A stretch of 64,000 nucleotides of DNA from Streptomyces indicus (GCF_900100315.1 NZ_FNFF01000014.1:124001-188000); one strand, 5' to 3'. Shown: positions 1-7,806, numbered from the stretch's first letter. Notes: generated by a model not told the origin, from the letters alone. Numbers and translations are program-made.

Positions 1-254
1 AGAACCGGCAGGACGACCGCGACCGCGTCAACCTCGAACAGGACCGCAAGCAGAACGAGCGCTCCATCGCGGACACCGAGTACCTGACCCGCGAGATCGC
101 CGCCCTGCGGATCGGCCTCGGCGAGGTGGCAACCCGCGACTGGATCCGGTCCGAACTCCAGGACCTGGTCAAGGAGATGGAGGAGCGCCGCGCGCTGGAG
201 CGGGATGTATTCCCGGCCGCGGGCGAGGCGCGACGTGACGAAGACGACCGCTGA
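1..254 (+). CDS. DUF1003 family protein, C-terminal fragment (5' end outside window)
   Basis: The reading frame that starts at base 3 is open from the left edge and stops with TGA at 252-254. It encodes about 83 residues, mostly charged and helical (NRQDDRDRVNLEQDRKQNER and then a segment ending LQDLVKEMEERR). This is typical of the cytoplasmic C-terminal helix of actinobacterial DUF1003 membrane proteins, whose transmembrane part would lie to the left. Known context: in Streptomyces a DUF1003 gene next to an MgtE-type transporter commonly precedes mrp, as here. Function is unknown. Only the tail is visible, so the family call rests on similarity I recognise and on position. Confidence 0.7.
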   Translation, partial: NRQDDRDRVNLEQDRKQNERSIADTEYLTREIAALRIGLGEVATRDWIRSELQDLVKEMEERRALERDVFPAAGEARRDEDDR

Positions 255-296
255 GGAGGCGTACGGACCGTCACCCGGTCGCCGTACCATTCCGTT

Positions 297-1445
297 ATGG
301 CTACCGACACGTATCCGACCGAGGAAGCCCTCCGCGAGGCGCTCTCGACGGTCAACGACCCCGAGATCAACCGGCCGATCACCGAGCTCGGCATGGTCAA
401 ATCGGTCGAGGTCTCCGACGGCGGTGCGGTGGCCGTCACGATCTACCTCACGGTCTCCGGCTGCCCGATGCGCGAGACCATCACATCCAATGTCACGGCC
501 GCGCTGGAGCGCGTCGAGGGCGTGACCTCCGTCGAGGTCTCGCTCGACGTGATGAGCGACGAGCAGCGCAAGGAGCTGGCCGCCGCGCTGCGCGGCGGCA
601 CCGCCGAGCGCGAGGTCCCCTTCGCCAAGCCCGGCTCGCTGACCCGCGTGTACGCGGTGGCCTCCGGCAAGGGCGGCGTCGGCAAGTCCTCGGTGACGGT
701 CAACCTCGCGGCCGCGATGGCCGCCGACGGCCTCAAGGTCGGTGTCGTGGACGCCGACATCTACGGCCACTCGGTGCCGCGCATGCTGGGCGCGGACGGC
801 CGCCCCACCCAGGTCGAGAACATGATCATGCCGCCGTCGGCGAACGGCGTGAAGGTCATCTCCATCGGCATGTTCACGCCGGGCAACGCGCCGGTGGTGT
901 GGCGCGGCCCGATGCTGCACCGCGCGCTCCAGCAGTTCCTCGCGGACGTCTTCTGGGGCGACCTCGACGTGCTGCTCCTGGACCTGCCGCCCGGCACCGG
1001 CGACATCGCGATCTCCGTGGCGCAGCTCGTGCCCAACGCCGAGATCCTCGTCGTCACCACCCCGCAGCAGGCCGCCGCCGAGGTGGCCGAGCGGGCCGGC
1101 TCGATCGCGGTGCAGACGCACCAGAAGATCGTCGGCGTGGTCGAGAACATGTCGGGCCTGCCCTGCCCGCACTGCGACGAGATGATCGACGTGTTCGGCA
1201 CGGGCGGCGGCCAGCTGGTCGCCGACGGTCTGACGAAGACCACGGGCGCCACGGTGCCGGTGCTCGGCGCCATCCCGATCGACGTCCGCCTGCGCGAGGG
1301 CGGGGACGACGGCAAGCCGGTGGTCCTGTCGGACCCCGACTCCCCCGCCGGTGCGGCCCTGCGCGCCATCGCGGGCAAACTGGGCGGCCGCCAGCGCGGC
1401 CTGTCGGGCATGTCGCTCGGGATCACTCCGCGCAACAAGTTCTGA
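297..1445 (+). CDS. mrp: Mrp/ApbC-type Fe-S cluster carrier P-loop ATPase
   Basis: Cytosolic MinD/Mrp-family ATPase of 382 aa, the expected length, thought to carry and transfer Fe-S clusters to apoproteins. Residues about 8-85 form an N-terminal MIP18/DUF59 domain with a conserved Cys (SGCPMRE). The deviant Walker A GKGGVGKSS is at residues 124-132, followed by VDADIYGHS and LLLDLPPGTGD. The CPHC motif at 290-293 supplies the two cysteines that bridge a 4Fe-4S cluster between subunits of a dimer. It starts at ATG 43 bases after the DUF1003 stop and is followed by a strong hairpin, so it probably ends that transcription unit. Its position near tatB, htrA and sigE matches mycobacteria, where mrp also lies close to sigE. 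Confidence 0.95.
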   Translation: MATDTYPTEEALREALSTVNDPEINRPITELGMVKSVEVSDGGAVAVTIYLTVSGCPMRETITSNVTAALERVEGVTSVEVSLDVMSDEQRKELAAALRGGTAEREVPFAKPGSLTRVYAVASGKGGVGKSSVTVNLAAAMAADGLKVGVVDADIYGHSVPRMLGADGRPTQVENMIMPPSANGVKVISIGMFTPGNAPVVWRGPMLHRALQQFLADVFWGDLDVLLLDLPPGTGDIAISVAQLVPNAEILVVTTPQQAAAEVAERAGSIAVQTHQKIVGVVENMSGLPCPHCDEMIDVFGTGGGQLVADGLTKTTGATVPVLGAIPIDVRLREGGDDGKPVVLSDPDSPAGAALRAIAGKLGGRQRGLSGMSLGITPRNKF

Positions 1446-1454
1446 CCGCTGTCG

Positions 1455-1501
1455 TACGCGGATGGGGCGCCCTTCACGGTGAAGGGCGCCCCATCCGCGT
1501 A
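1455..1501 (+). terminator. Long perfect stem terminator after mrp
   Basis: A perfect inverted repeat of 23 bp per arm (1455-1477 and 1479-1501) begins 9 bases after the mrp stop. There is no T-run, which is usual for Streptomyces terminators. It also lies downstream of the leftward gene at 1578, so it may act on both strands. Confidence 0.85.
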
Positions 1502-1531
1502 TCTGCGTGATGTGCGCGGCTGCCGGACGCG

Positions 1532-1599
1532 GCTCTCGTACGAGGCGATGCCTCAGCTCCCGTACGAGGTGCCGTCCTCAGCTCTCGTACGAGGCGATG
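1532..1599 (-). repeat. Imperfect ~25-bp tandem triplication at the 3' end of the 1578-2201 gene
   Basis: The 19-bp sequence gctctcgtacgaggcgatg occurs at 1532-1550 and exactly again at 1581-1599. A degenerate copy lies between them at about 1556-1571, giving a 24-25 bp period. The rightmost copy holds the last codons of the leftward gene ending at 1578; the other two are untranslated. This looks like slippage duplication of the gene's end and has no evident function. Confidence 0.7.
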
Positions 1600-2201
1600 T
1601 CCTTGACCATCGAGAAGCCGAGGCCGTACGCGCTCATGCCGCGGCCGTACGCGCCCAGGTGGACGCCCTGCTCGGTGGAGCCGGCGAGCACCCAGCCGAA
1701 CTCGGACTCGCGGTAGTGGAAGGACTGCGGGACCCCGTCCACCGGCAGCGAGAGCGTGGACCAGTCGCTGCCGCCGAGGTCGTCGGCGAGCACCCACGCG
1801 GTCTCGGTCTGCTGGTCGAGCCAATCGTCGCGCAGGGTGTGGTCCATCTGCTGGGGCCAGGTGAAGCTCAGGAGCCCGACGCCGGCCAGCCAGGCCGCGG
1901 AGGAGACCGAGGTGGCCTCAAGGACACCCGTGCCGTCGGCGCTGCGGCGCACGGGGTTGGCCGCGACGGTCACCACGACCGCGAAGCGCTCGCGGTCGGC
2001 GCTCATGTCGGCGCGGACGGCGGGCTCGTCGCCGTGCCCGAGCGAGCCGTGCTCCACCGCGCCGTCCGCGGAGGTGCCGACCTGCATCAGCCAGCGCGGG
2101 CCCGTGAAGGCCTCGTCGAGCGCGTACCACGGGAACGGTGCGAGCAGATAGCCGTCGACCGTGCGCACCCCAGCCCGATTGGGCTGACTCGTCGTCTCCA
2201 T
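1578..2201 (-). CDS. Conserved actinobacterial hypothetical protein
   Basis: 207 aa with an ATG start. I do not recognise a named domain. The protein is acidic, soluble and rich in aromatics, with no signal peptide and no transmembrane segment. Its phrases YLLAPFPWYALDEAFTGPRW and ESEFGWVLAGSTEQGVHLGA suggest a compact beta-rich fold. It lies between tatB (upstream, 197 bp away) and mrp (convergent). The tatB terminator at 2344-2376 separates the two, so it probably has its own promoter. Codon use matches its neighbours. The region just past its stop is a partial triplication of its own 3' end. Confidence 0.8.
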   Translation of the reverse strand: METTSQPNRAGVRTVDGYLLAPFPWYALDEAFTGPRWLMQVGTSADGAVEHGSLGHGDEPAVRADMSADRERFAVVVTVAANPVRRSADGTGVLEATSVSSAAWLAGVGLLSFTWPQQMDHTLRDDWLDQQTETAWVLADDLGGSDWSTLSLPVDGVPQSFHYRESEFGWVLAGSTEQGVHLGAYGRGMSAYGLGFSMVKDIASYES

Positions 2202-2343
2202 CTACCGGCCGCCTCCTTGCTCCAGTTCGGTCCGGAGCGGCCCACCCCCCTCGGGCGTCCTGAGTCCGGACAACACCTGAGGAGAATAGCCATAGGGCTC
2301 GGTGAGGGCGGTTTTCGGCAGGGCAGTTCGGGGCGATTCCGGA

Positions 2344-2376
2344 CGATTCTCCCGTAACGGGCATACGGGAGAATCG
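2344..2376 (-). terminator. Hairpin terminator downstream of tatB
   Basis: A perfect 13-bp inverted repeat (2344-2356 and 2364-2376) with a 7-base loop lies 22 bases past the tatB stop on the minus strand. The rest of the 2202-2398 gap shows no gene. Confidence 0.75.
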
Positions 2377-2398
2377 CGATGAAACCCTGCGCGTACCC

Positions 2399-2836
2399 CT
2401 ACGTGGCGTCCGCGTCGAACGGCGGGCGGTCGTCCGGGGCCGGCTTCTTCTCCAGGTCCGGCCCCTTGGTGAGGCTGGGCTTGGCGGCGGGGGCGTCCGA
2501 GGAGCTCTCGCGGCCGTTCACCGCGTCCGCGACCTCGGCCATCTCCTTCTTCAGGTCGAAGCCGTTGCGGATCTCGTCGATGCCGAGGTCGTCGCCGTGC
2601 TGGTCGAGCTGCTTGCGGATGAACTTCTTCGGATTCAGGTCCTCGAATTCGAAGTCCTTGAACTCCGGACCCAGTTCGTCCCGGATGTCCTGCTTCGCGC
2701 TGTCGGAGAACGCGCGGATCTTCCGGATGAAGGCGGACACGTCCTGGATGAGCTTGGGCAGCTTGTCCGGGCCGAAGATGAGCACGGCGAGCACCACGAG
2801 CGCGATCAGCTCCATGCCGCCTATGTCGTTGAACAC
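2399..2836 (-). CDS. tatB: Sec-independent (Tat) translocase subunit TatB
   Basis: 145 aa. TatB recruits folded twin-arginine precursors with TatC at the inner membrane. The start is a GTG at 2836 preceded by AAGGAG; an upstream in-frame extension lacks a ribosome site and would put a hydrophilic stretch before the membrane helix. The N terminus MFNDIGGMELIALVVLAVLI is the single helix, followed by the hallmark FGPDKLP hinge and an amphipathic helix, then an acidic, proline-rich tail ending FDADAT. A TatA would be shorter and lack the long charged tail. It lies beside the HtrA-like protease, in the same order as mycobacterial sigE-rseA-htrA-tatB. Confidence 0.93.
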   Translation of the reverse strand: MFNDIGGMELIALVVLAVLIFGPDKLPKLIQDVSAFIRKIRAFSDSAKQDIRDELGPEFKDFEFEDLNPKKFIRKQLDQHGDDLGIDEIRNGFDLKKEMAEVADAVNGRESSSDAPAAKPSLTKGPDLEKKPAPDDRPPFDADAT

Positions 2837-3018
2837 CTGTCGCTCCTTGCCCTGTCCGCATCCCGTTGGCACGTGGTCCGAAGACCGTCTTCCGGGCAGG
2901 TCTACGGTACCCGGCGATCCCGGCGACCGGTACGGTCCGGTCACCGGGATCGGCGCCCATCATCGGACGTTTCGGTGAACAGCTGCCGACGGCTCGTCGC
3001 GCCGGGCGTCCGGATGGG

Positions 3019-3055
3019 CTGTGGGGCGCGCCGGACGGACTGTGGGGCGCGCCGG
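3019..3055. repeat. Two-copy direct repeat between tatB and htrA-like gene
   Basis: The 16-bp sequence ctgtggggcgcgccgg occurs at 3019-3034 and 3040-3055, a 21-bp period, just past the protease stop codon. It lies in the 223-bp gap 2837-3059, which otherwise shows only the probable tatB promoter area. Significance unknown. Confidence 0.6.
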
Positions 3056-3059
3056 CCGG

Positions 3060-4958
3060 TCAGTCGCCGGCCTCGCCCAGGGTCACGGAGATCGTGCGCT
3101 CCTTGCCGTCGCGCTCCACGGTCAACTCCAGGCGGTCGCCGGGCTCATGGGAGCGGATCTTCACGATCAGCTCCTCGCCCGCGTGGATCCGCTGTCCGTC
3201 CACCTCGGTGATCACGTCCCCGGGCTTGATGCCCGCGTCGGCGCCGGGGCCGCCGGGCTTGACCGCGGGCCCGCCCGTGGCGGTCTTCTCCGCGACCCGG
3301 GCACCGTCGCCGAGGTACTCGGTGTCGAGCGTGACCTCGATCACGGGGTGCGTGGCGCGGCCGTCGTTGATCAGCTGCTCGGCCACCCGCTTGCCCTGGT
3401 TGATGGGGATCGCGAAGCCGAGGCCGATGGAACCGGCCTGGCCGCCGTCCTCGCCGCCGCCGTCACCGGCCGAGCGGATCGCGCTGTTGATGCCGATCAC
3501 GCGGGCCTTGGAGTCGACGAGCGGTCCGCCGGAGTTGCCGGGGTTGATGGGGGCGTCGGTCTGCAACGCGTTCACATACGAGACATCGCTGCCGTCGGCG
3601 TCACCGCCGGCAGTGATCGGGCGCTCCTTGGCGCTGATGATCCCGGACGTCACGGTGTTGGAGAGGTCGAAGGGGGCGCCGATCGCCACGACCGGGTCGC
3701 CGACCTGGACGTTGTCGGAGTTGCCGAGTGGCAGCGGCTTGAGGCCCTTGACCCCGCTGACCTTGACCACGGCGAGATCGTAACCGGCGTCGCTGCCCAC
3801 GATCTTGGCGGTGGCGGTCTCGCCCCCGCTGAACGTCACGGAGATCTTCCCGTCCGAGCCGCCCGGGTCCACCACGTGGTTGTTGGTGAGGATGTGGCCC
3901 TTGCGGTCGAGGACGAACCCGGTGCCGGTGCCGGCTCCCCCGGCGCCGCTGACGTGCAGGGTGACCACGCTGGGGAGCGCACTCGCGGCGATGCCCGCCA
4001 CGCTGTCGGGGGCGCGGTCCTTGGACTCCACGCCGGACTGGCCCAACTCGACGTCGGTCACGCCGCCGTTGCGCTCGATGTACGCGCCGATGCCGCCGCC
4101 GATCCCGCCGGTGACGAGGGAGAGCGCGATCGCCCCGAAGACGAGCAGCCCCTTGCGCGACTTCCGCTTCGGCGCCGCTACGGCTCCGTCGGTCTGGAGC
4201 AGCGGCTGCTGCGGCTGCGAGTGCGGCTGCTGGGTGCGCCAAGGGTCGTATGTGGCCCAGGGGTTGGGGGCGGCGGGGGCAGCGGGGGTACCTGGAGCGC
4301 CGGGGGCGGCTTGCTGCTGGCTGTGCGCGTGCGGCTGCGGTTGCGGTTGTGCCGGAGCCTGCGGCTGCGGCTGCGGCTGCGGCTGCGGCTGCGGCTGCGG
4401 CGGGATCGTCACGCCGTGCGGCTGCGTGGTGTGCGGGGCGGGCGCGGTCTGCGCCGGGGGTATCGGTGCACCGGGCTGCTGCCCCTGCGGCCCGTGCTGT
4501 CCCTGCGGATACGTCGCTCCCTGAGGCAGCGCGGTGCCCTGCGCCGGAGTGGCCACGGGGTGCTGCACCGGCGGCGCGGGCGCCCAAGGGCCCGGGCCAC
4601 CGTAAGGCGGCGTGCTGTAGGGGTCCGGCTCGTGCAGCGGACTCGGCCGCTCGGCGGGGGCAGCATCGGCAGGTCCGGGCGCGTCCGGAGCTTCCGTCGC
4701 CTCCGGGCCGGCTGCCGCATCCCGTACGACATCGACGCGCTCATCACGTACGACATCGGCATGCTGATCCGAGCCGACCGTCTCCCCCGACACCTCGGCT
4801 GGGACACCACTCACCGCACCAGCAGGAGCCGGCGCGCTCAGTGGGTAGTCACCGTCCGCGGAGGGCGTCCTGTCCGTACCCCCCGGCGCAGGTTCGTCGG
4901 AACTCCGGGGCCGGCTCCACCACTTCGGCTTCGACCCGGTGGACTTCCCCTCGTCCAT
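3060..4958 (-). CDS. htrA: HtrA/DegP-like membrane-anchored serine protease with PDZ domain
   Basis: 632 aa. Extracytoplasmic quality-control protease tethered by one membrane helix. The ATG at 4958 is chosen because GGGGAG lies just before it; a GTG four codons upstream overlaps that site. Residues 1-269 are a cytoplasmic Pro/Gln-rich, low-complexity region with a PQ-repeat tract. The helix is about 270-294. The chymotrypsin-like triad is visible as His361 (TNNHVVD), Asp394 (GYDLAVV) and Ser476 (NPGNSGGPLV). A PDZ domain occupies roughly the last 90 residues (GIKPGDVITEVDGQ). Gene order with the sigma/anti-sigma pair upstream and tatB downstream matches mycobacterial sigE-rseA-htrA-tatB, where the protease acts in envelope stress. 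Cleavage of the anti-sigma factor is possible but not shown here. Confidence 0.93.
   Translation of the reverse strand: MDEGKSTGSKPKWWSRPRSSDEPAPGGTDRTPSADGDYPLSAPAPAGAVSGVPAEVSGETVGSDQHADVVRDERVDVVRDAAAGPEATEAPDAPGPADAAPAERPSPLHEPDPYSTPPYGGPGPWAPAPPVQHPVATPAQGTALPQGATYPQGQHGPQGQQPGAPIPPAQTAPAPHTTQPHGVTIPPQPQPQPQPQPQPQAPAQPQPQPHAHSQQQAAPGAPGTPAAPAAPNPWATYDPWRTQQPHSQPQQPLLQTDGAVAAPKRKSRKGLLVFGAIALSLVTGGIGGGIGAYIERNGGVTDVELGQSGVESKDRAPDSVAGIAASALPSVVTLHVSGAGGAGTGTGFVLDRKGHILTNNHVVDPGGSDGKISVTFSGGETATAKIVGSDAGYDLAVVKVSGVKGLKPLPLGNSDNVQVGDPVVAIGAPFDLSNTVTSGIISAKERPITAGGDADGSDVSYVNALQTDAPINPGNSGGPLVDSKARVIGINSAIRSAGDGGGEDGGQAGSIGLGFAIPINQGKRVAEQLINDGRATHPVIEVTLDTEYLGDGARVAEKTATGGPAVKPGGPGADAGIKPGDVITEVDGQRIHAGEELIVKIRSHEPGDRLELTVERDGKERTISVTLGEAGD
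4361..4402 (-). repeat. Perfect hexanucleotide microsatellite coding a Pro-Gln tract
   Basis: Seven perfect copies of GCGGCT (42 bp) encode alternating Pro and Gln in the cytoplasmic region of the HtrA-like protease. Slippage would change length in frame. It is probably a flexible spacer and likely to vary between strains. Confidence 0.85.
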
Positions 4959-5187
4959 GCCTCTCCCCACGCAGCACTCGGCGTCTCGAACCCGTGCCCG
5001 CGGACACGGTCTTCCGTGAGGTCACGGCCGGGCGGTGCGACTCCGGCACGGGTGCGCACGCCATGGCGCGGCCCTCGGCCGGGATCCGCCCCGCCAGACG
5101 CAACCCTCTGAGGGGGATACCCACCTCCGGGAGGCGGCCCCCACCCGGGATTCAACCAGGTACCCCGGCAGGCGGGGAGCAGCAGGG

Positions 5188-6114
5188 TCAGCGGGCGGGC
5201 AGCGAGAGCCCCGCGGGGGGCGACGGGCTGGGCGTGCCGCTCGGACCAGGAGTCTCGGGACTCCGGGCGGCCGGTGGCAGGGGTGAGTACGGCAGGGTGG
5301 CGGCCACCGGACGTATCAGCGGGGTCAGCGTCACCGAGCGGTTCAGTATCGGTGAGGCGAGCGGGAGTCCGCGCTGCAGGCCCGGCGCGGACACCTCGGT
5401 CGCGGCCACCGGCGCAGGCAGCTTGCCGGGCGCCTGGGAGGCGGCGCTCTGCGCACCGCCGCGGCGCCGGTTGGAGTCGGCCGGGGTGGCCGCGCCCGCG
5501 CCCTGGGTGCGCATCGGCGAGGCATTGGCACCGCCGCGCGCTTCGGCACTGTCGGCGGGCACCCCGGTCGAGACGCCGCCGAGCGCGATCGCGGCCAGCG
5601 AGACGGCGCCGGCCGCGGCGAAAGCGAAGCGCCGGCTGCGCGAGGCCGCCGCACGCTCGGCACCGGAGCGGCCGACTTCATGGATACGGAAGCCGCCCGC
5701 GCGGTCGCCGCCGGGCAGCATGCCGCCGCGGCCGCCCGAGGGCGCGTAGGAGAACGTGTCGGCCCGCAGGCCGAAGCCCCGCTCGTCGCGCACCCCGAAC
5801 ACGCCCTCGGCGAGCGGGCGGCCGAAGGGGTCGCCCTTGTCCGCGGAACCGTCCGGTCCCCCTGACTCGGACAGGCCCTGGAGCCGCGCGAGGAAGCTCT
5901 CGGACGGCGGGGGCGGTGCGACCTCGGCGAAGAAGGTCTTCAGACGGCGCTGGGCATCGGCTTCGGCCTTGCACTTGGCGCACGTCGCGAGATGGGCGAG
6001 GACCCGCTCGCGGGAGTCATGGCCCAGCTCGCCGTCCACCAGGGCGGCGAGCCGGTCTCCCAGATGCTGCTCGGCGAGCTGCCTCTCGGCAGGGTTGAGC
6101 CGTGATCCACTCAC
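5188..6114 (-). CDS. rseA: Zinc-binding membrane anti-sigma factor (RseA/RsrA-type)
   Basis: 308 aa. It is predicted to hold the adjacent ECF sigma factor inactive at the membrane. The GTG start at 6114 overlaps the sigma stop by four bases (GTGA), implying translational coupling. The N-terminal ZAS domain contains HLATCAKC, giving His41, Cys45 and Cys48 as the HxxxCxxC zinc and redox motif. A linker of about 115 residues is followed by one transmembrane segment at about 163-187, then a Pro/Ser/Ala-rich extracytoplasmic tail. Mycobacterial RseA is short, cytosolic and regulated by phosphorylation and ClpC1P2. This protein is much longer and membrane-spanning, so its control may differ. The long tail could sense envelope state or be cut by the HtrA-like protease (inference). 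Confidence 0.88.
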   Translation of the reverse strand: MSGSRLNPAERQLAEQHLGDRLAALVDGELGHDSRERVLAHLATCAKCKAEADAQRRLKTFFAEVAPPPPSESFLARLQGLSESGGPDGSADKGDPFGRPLAEGVFGVRDERGFGLRADTFSYAPSGGRGGMLPGGDRAGGFRIHEVGRSGAERAAASRSRRFAFAAAGAVSLAAIALGGVSTGVPADSAEARGGANASPMRTQGAGAATPADSNRRRGGAQSAASQAPGKLPAPVAATEVSAPGLQRGLPLASPILNRSVTLTPLIRPVAATLPYSPLPPAARSPETPGPSGTPSPSPPAGLSLPAR

Positions 6115-6887
6115 GCGGTCGCGCCCCCTCCCCCCAGAGCCGGCGCACCGATCACCGCGAGCGAACGGCGCTCGGCGCGGGCCTCGGGAGACCGGTGTTG
6201 CAGGGCCTTGCGGAGCTGCGAGCGCCCGCGGTGGATCCGGCTGCGCACGGTGCCGAGCTTCACGCCGAGGGTCGCGGCGATCTCCTCGTACGACAGGCCT
6301 TCGATGTCGCACAGGACCACGGCGGCACGGAACTCGGGCGCGAGGGTATCGAGGGCCTGCTGGACGTCCGCGTCGAAGTGCGTGTCGTTGAAGATCTGCT
6401 GCGGGCCCGACTCGCGGCTGGGCAGCCGCTCGGCCGCGTCGTCCCCGAGCGCGTCGAAGCGGATGCGCTGGCGGCGGCGGACCATGTCCAGGAACAGGTT
6501 GGTGGTGATGCGGTGCAGCCAGCCCTCGAAGGTGCCGGGCGTGTACGTGGAGAGGGAGCGGAAGACGCGGACGAAGACCTCCTGGGTGAGGTCCTCGGCG
6601 TCGTGCTGGTTGCCCGTCAGACGGTAGGCGAGGCGGTAGACACGGCCACTGTGCGTGCTGACGATCTCCTCCCACGTGGGCGGAGTCCACGCCTGGGATT
6701 CCGCATCGGCGGCAAAGGTCGCGGTCTGTGCGGAAACGGCGGAGTGGTCAGCAGTGTCGGTCACGGATTTCGGCTCGCCCGCCGACCTGAGGAAGCGGCG
6801 CTTGATTCGCGCCATCGTTCCGGGGCCGCCGGTCGCAGCCGCACCTCCCCTGTCGGCTCTGGTGGTGTCCAGTGGAGCCCCTACCAT
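6111..6887 (-). CDS. sigE: ECF RNA polymerase sigma factor, mycobacterial SigE type
   Basis: 258 aa from ATG 6887, preceded by GAGGTGG. Region sigma-2 contains LTGNQHDAEDLTQEVFVRVF and ITTNLFLDMVRR; region sigma-4 has a helix-turn-helix LSYEEIAATLGVKLGTVRSR. The frame stays open upstream to 7082, and a second plausible start (ATG 7013, after GGGGGGA) would give 300 aa. Mycobacterial SigE also has several translation starts. It is coupled to the anti-sigma gene by a 4-base overlap and divergent from an O-methyltransferase, exactly as Rv1220c lies beside sigE in M. tuberculosis. The symbol follows that family; the Streptomyces gene usually called sigE (cell-envelope ECF) is a different protein. 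Confidence 0.93.
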   Translation of the reverse strand: MVGAPLDTTRADRGGAAATGGPGTMARIKRRFLRSAGEPKSVTDTADHSAVSAQTATFAADAESQAWTPPTWEEIVSTHSGRVYRLAYRLTGNQHDAEDLTQEVFVRVFRSLSTYTPGTFEGWLHRITTNLFLDMVRRRQRIRFDALGDDAAERLPSRESGPQQIFNDTHFDADVQQALDTLAPEFRAAVVLCDIEGLSYEEIAATLGVKLGTVRSRIHRGRSQLRKALQHRSPEARAERRSLAVIGAPALGGGGATA

Positions 6888-7080
6888 AGCCACCTCGCCC
6901 GTTAGCTCAGGATAAGAGTCTTTACGAGAATTTGGGAATCGATCTGCGGCTCCGCCGCGTGGTCGCGGTCCGGCTGTCGACAGCCGTTCGCGCGCTTCGT
7001 CCCCCTGGTCCATTTCATTCCCCCCGTCCTGTGGCGCCGGAACGTCCCGAGGGGTCCCCTCGCCCCTGCACATCCCGTAC

Positions 7081-7107
7081 AACGCCCGGTCCCATCAGCA
7101 GGTTCCC
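7081..7107 (-). promoter_or_regulatory. Candidate SigE-type ECF promoter upstream of sigE
   Basis: On the minus strand GGGAAC (7107-7102) is followed after 17 bases by CGTT (7084-7081). This matches the GGAAC / CGTT pattern with 16-18 spacing known for SigE-like ECF factors. Transcription would start near 7074, upstream of both plausible sigE starts, and would make the operon autoregulated. It was found by eye; similar motifs occur by chance. Confidence 0.55.
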
Positions 7108-7161
7108 GGCCCAACGGATACAGTCACGCGCAGATAAGCACGGGGAGACAGGGAGAGGGTC

Positions 7162-7806
7162 ATTACCGGCAACCGGCAGCCGAGTTCGGCATTCGCCGAC
7201 GCCTTCGTCGCGGAGGACGAGGCGCTTCTCTGGGCGCGGCAGCGCGCCCGTGAGGCAGGGCTGCGCGCGGTGTCGCCCGCGACCGGGTCCGCGCTGCGGA
7301 TGCTGGCCGCGACGGTGGCCGCCAAGGCCGTGGCCGAGATCGGCACGGGCACCGGGGTGTCCGGAATTCATCTCCTGGGCGGCATGCGGTCCGACGGCGT
7401 CCTGACGACGGTCGACCCGGAGCCGGAGCGCCAGCAGTTCGCGCGCACCGCGTTCCGCGCGGCCGGCTTCGCCAGCAACCGGGCCCGCTTCATTCCGGGC
7501 CGCGCCCTCGACGTGCTGCCCCGGCTCGCGGACGCCGGATACGACCTCGTCTTCTGTGACGGGGACCGCACGGAGTCCCTCGACTACCTAGCTGAATCGT
7601 TGCGCCTGCTCAGGCCGGGCGGCCTCGTCGTGTTCGAGGGTGTCTTCGCAGAGGGGCGCACGGTGGACTCGGGGCCCCAGCCCGTGGAGGTGCTGCGGCT
7701 GCGCGAGCTGCTGCGGACCGTGCGCGAGAGCGCGGAGCTGGTGCCGTCGGTGCTGCCGGTGGGCGACGGGCTGCTGTGCGCGGTCAAGCGGCCGCTCACC
7801 GTATGA
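7162..7806 (+). CDS. SAM-dependent O-methyltransferase (Rv1220c-like), apparent ATT start
   Basis: 214 aa if started at ATT 7162. A class I SAM-dependent methyltransferase of the catechol/caffeoyl-CoA type: the SAM motif is EIGTGTGVSGIHLL, with the acidic ribose-binding loop TVDPEPE and the metal-site region VFCDGDR. The frame begins after a stop at 7135. Its only codons able to start are ATT 7162 (behind GGGAG at 7151-7155) and GTG 7270. The GTG would remove a conserved-looking N-terminal helix (SSAFADAFVAEDEALLWARQ). The ATT product has nearly the length of mycobacterial Rv1220c (about 215 aa), which sits in the same divergent position beside sigE. The substrate is not known. Confidence 0.85.
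   Translation: MTGNRQPSSAFADAFVAEDEALLWARQRAREAGLRAVSPATGSALRMLAATVAAKAVAEIGTGTGVSGIHLLGGMRSDGVLTTVDPEPERQQFARTAFRAAGFASNRARFIPGRALDVLPRLADAGYDLVFCDGDRTESLDYLAESLRLLRPGGLVVFEGVFAEGRTVDSGPQPVEVLRLRELLRTVRESAELVPSVLPVGDGLLCAVKRPLTV

Noticed and set aside
761..1477. Long minus-strand open frame opposite mrp
   Set aside because: It is a shadow of the GC-rich mrp coding strand; its translation is rich in Arg, Ser and Pro with no domain, and mrp itself is certain.
2399..2944. Longer TatB start at 2944
   Set aside because: It would add 36 hydrophilic residues ahead of the membrane helix and lacks the AAGGAG site that precedes GTG 2836.
3021..5111. Very long plus-strand open frames (about 500-700 codons) opposite the HtrA gene
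   Set aside because: These arise from third-position GC bias. The antisense protease has a full catalytic triad and family length, and the plus frames have repetitive Arg/Gly/Leu sequence.
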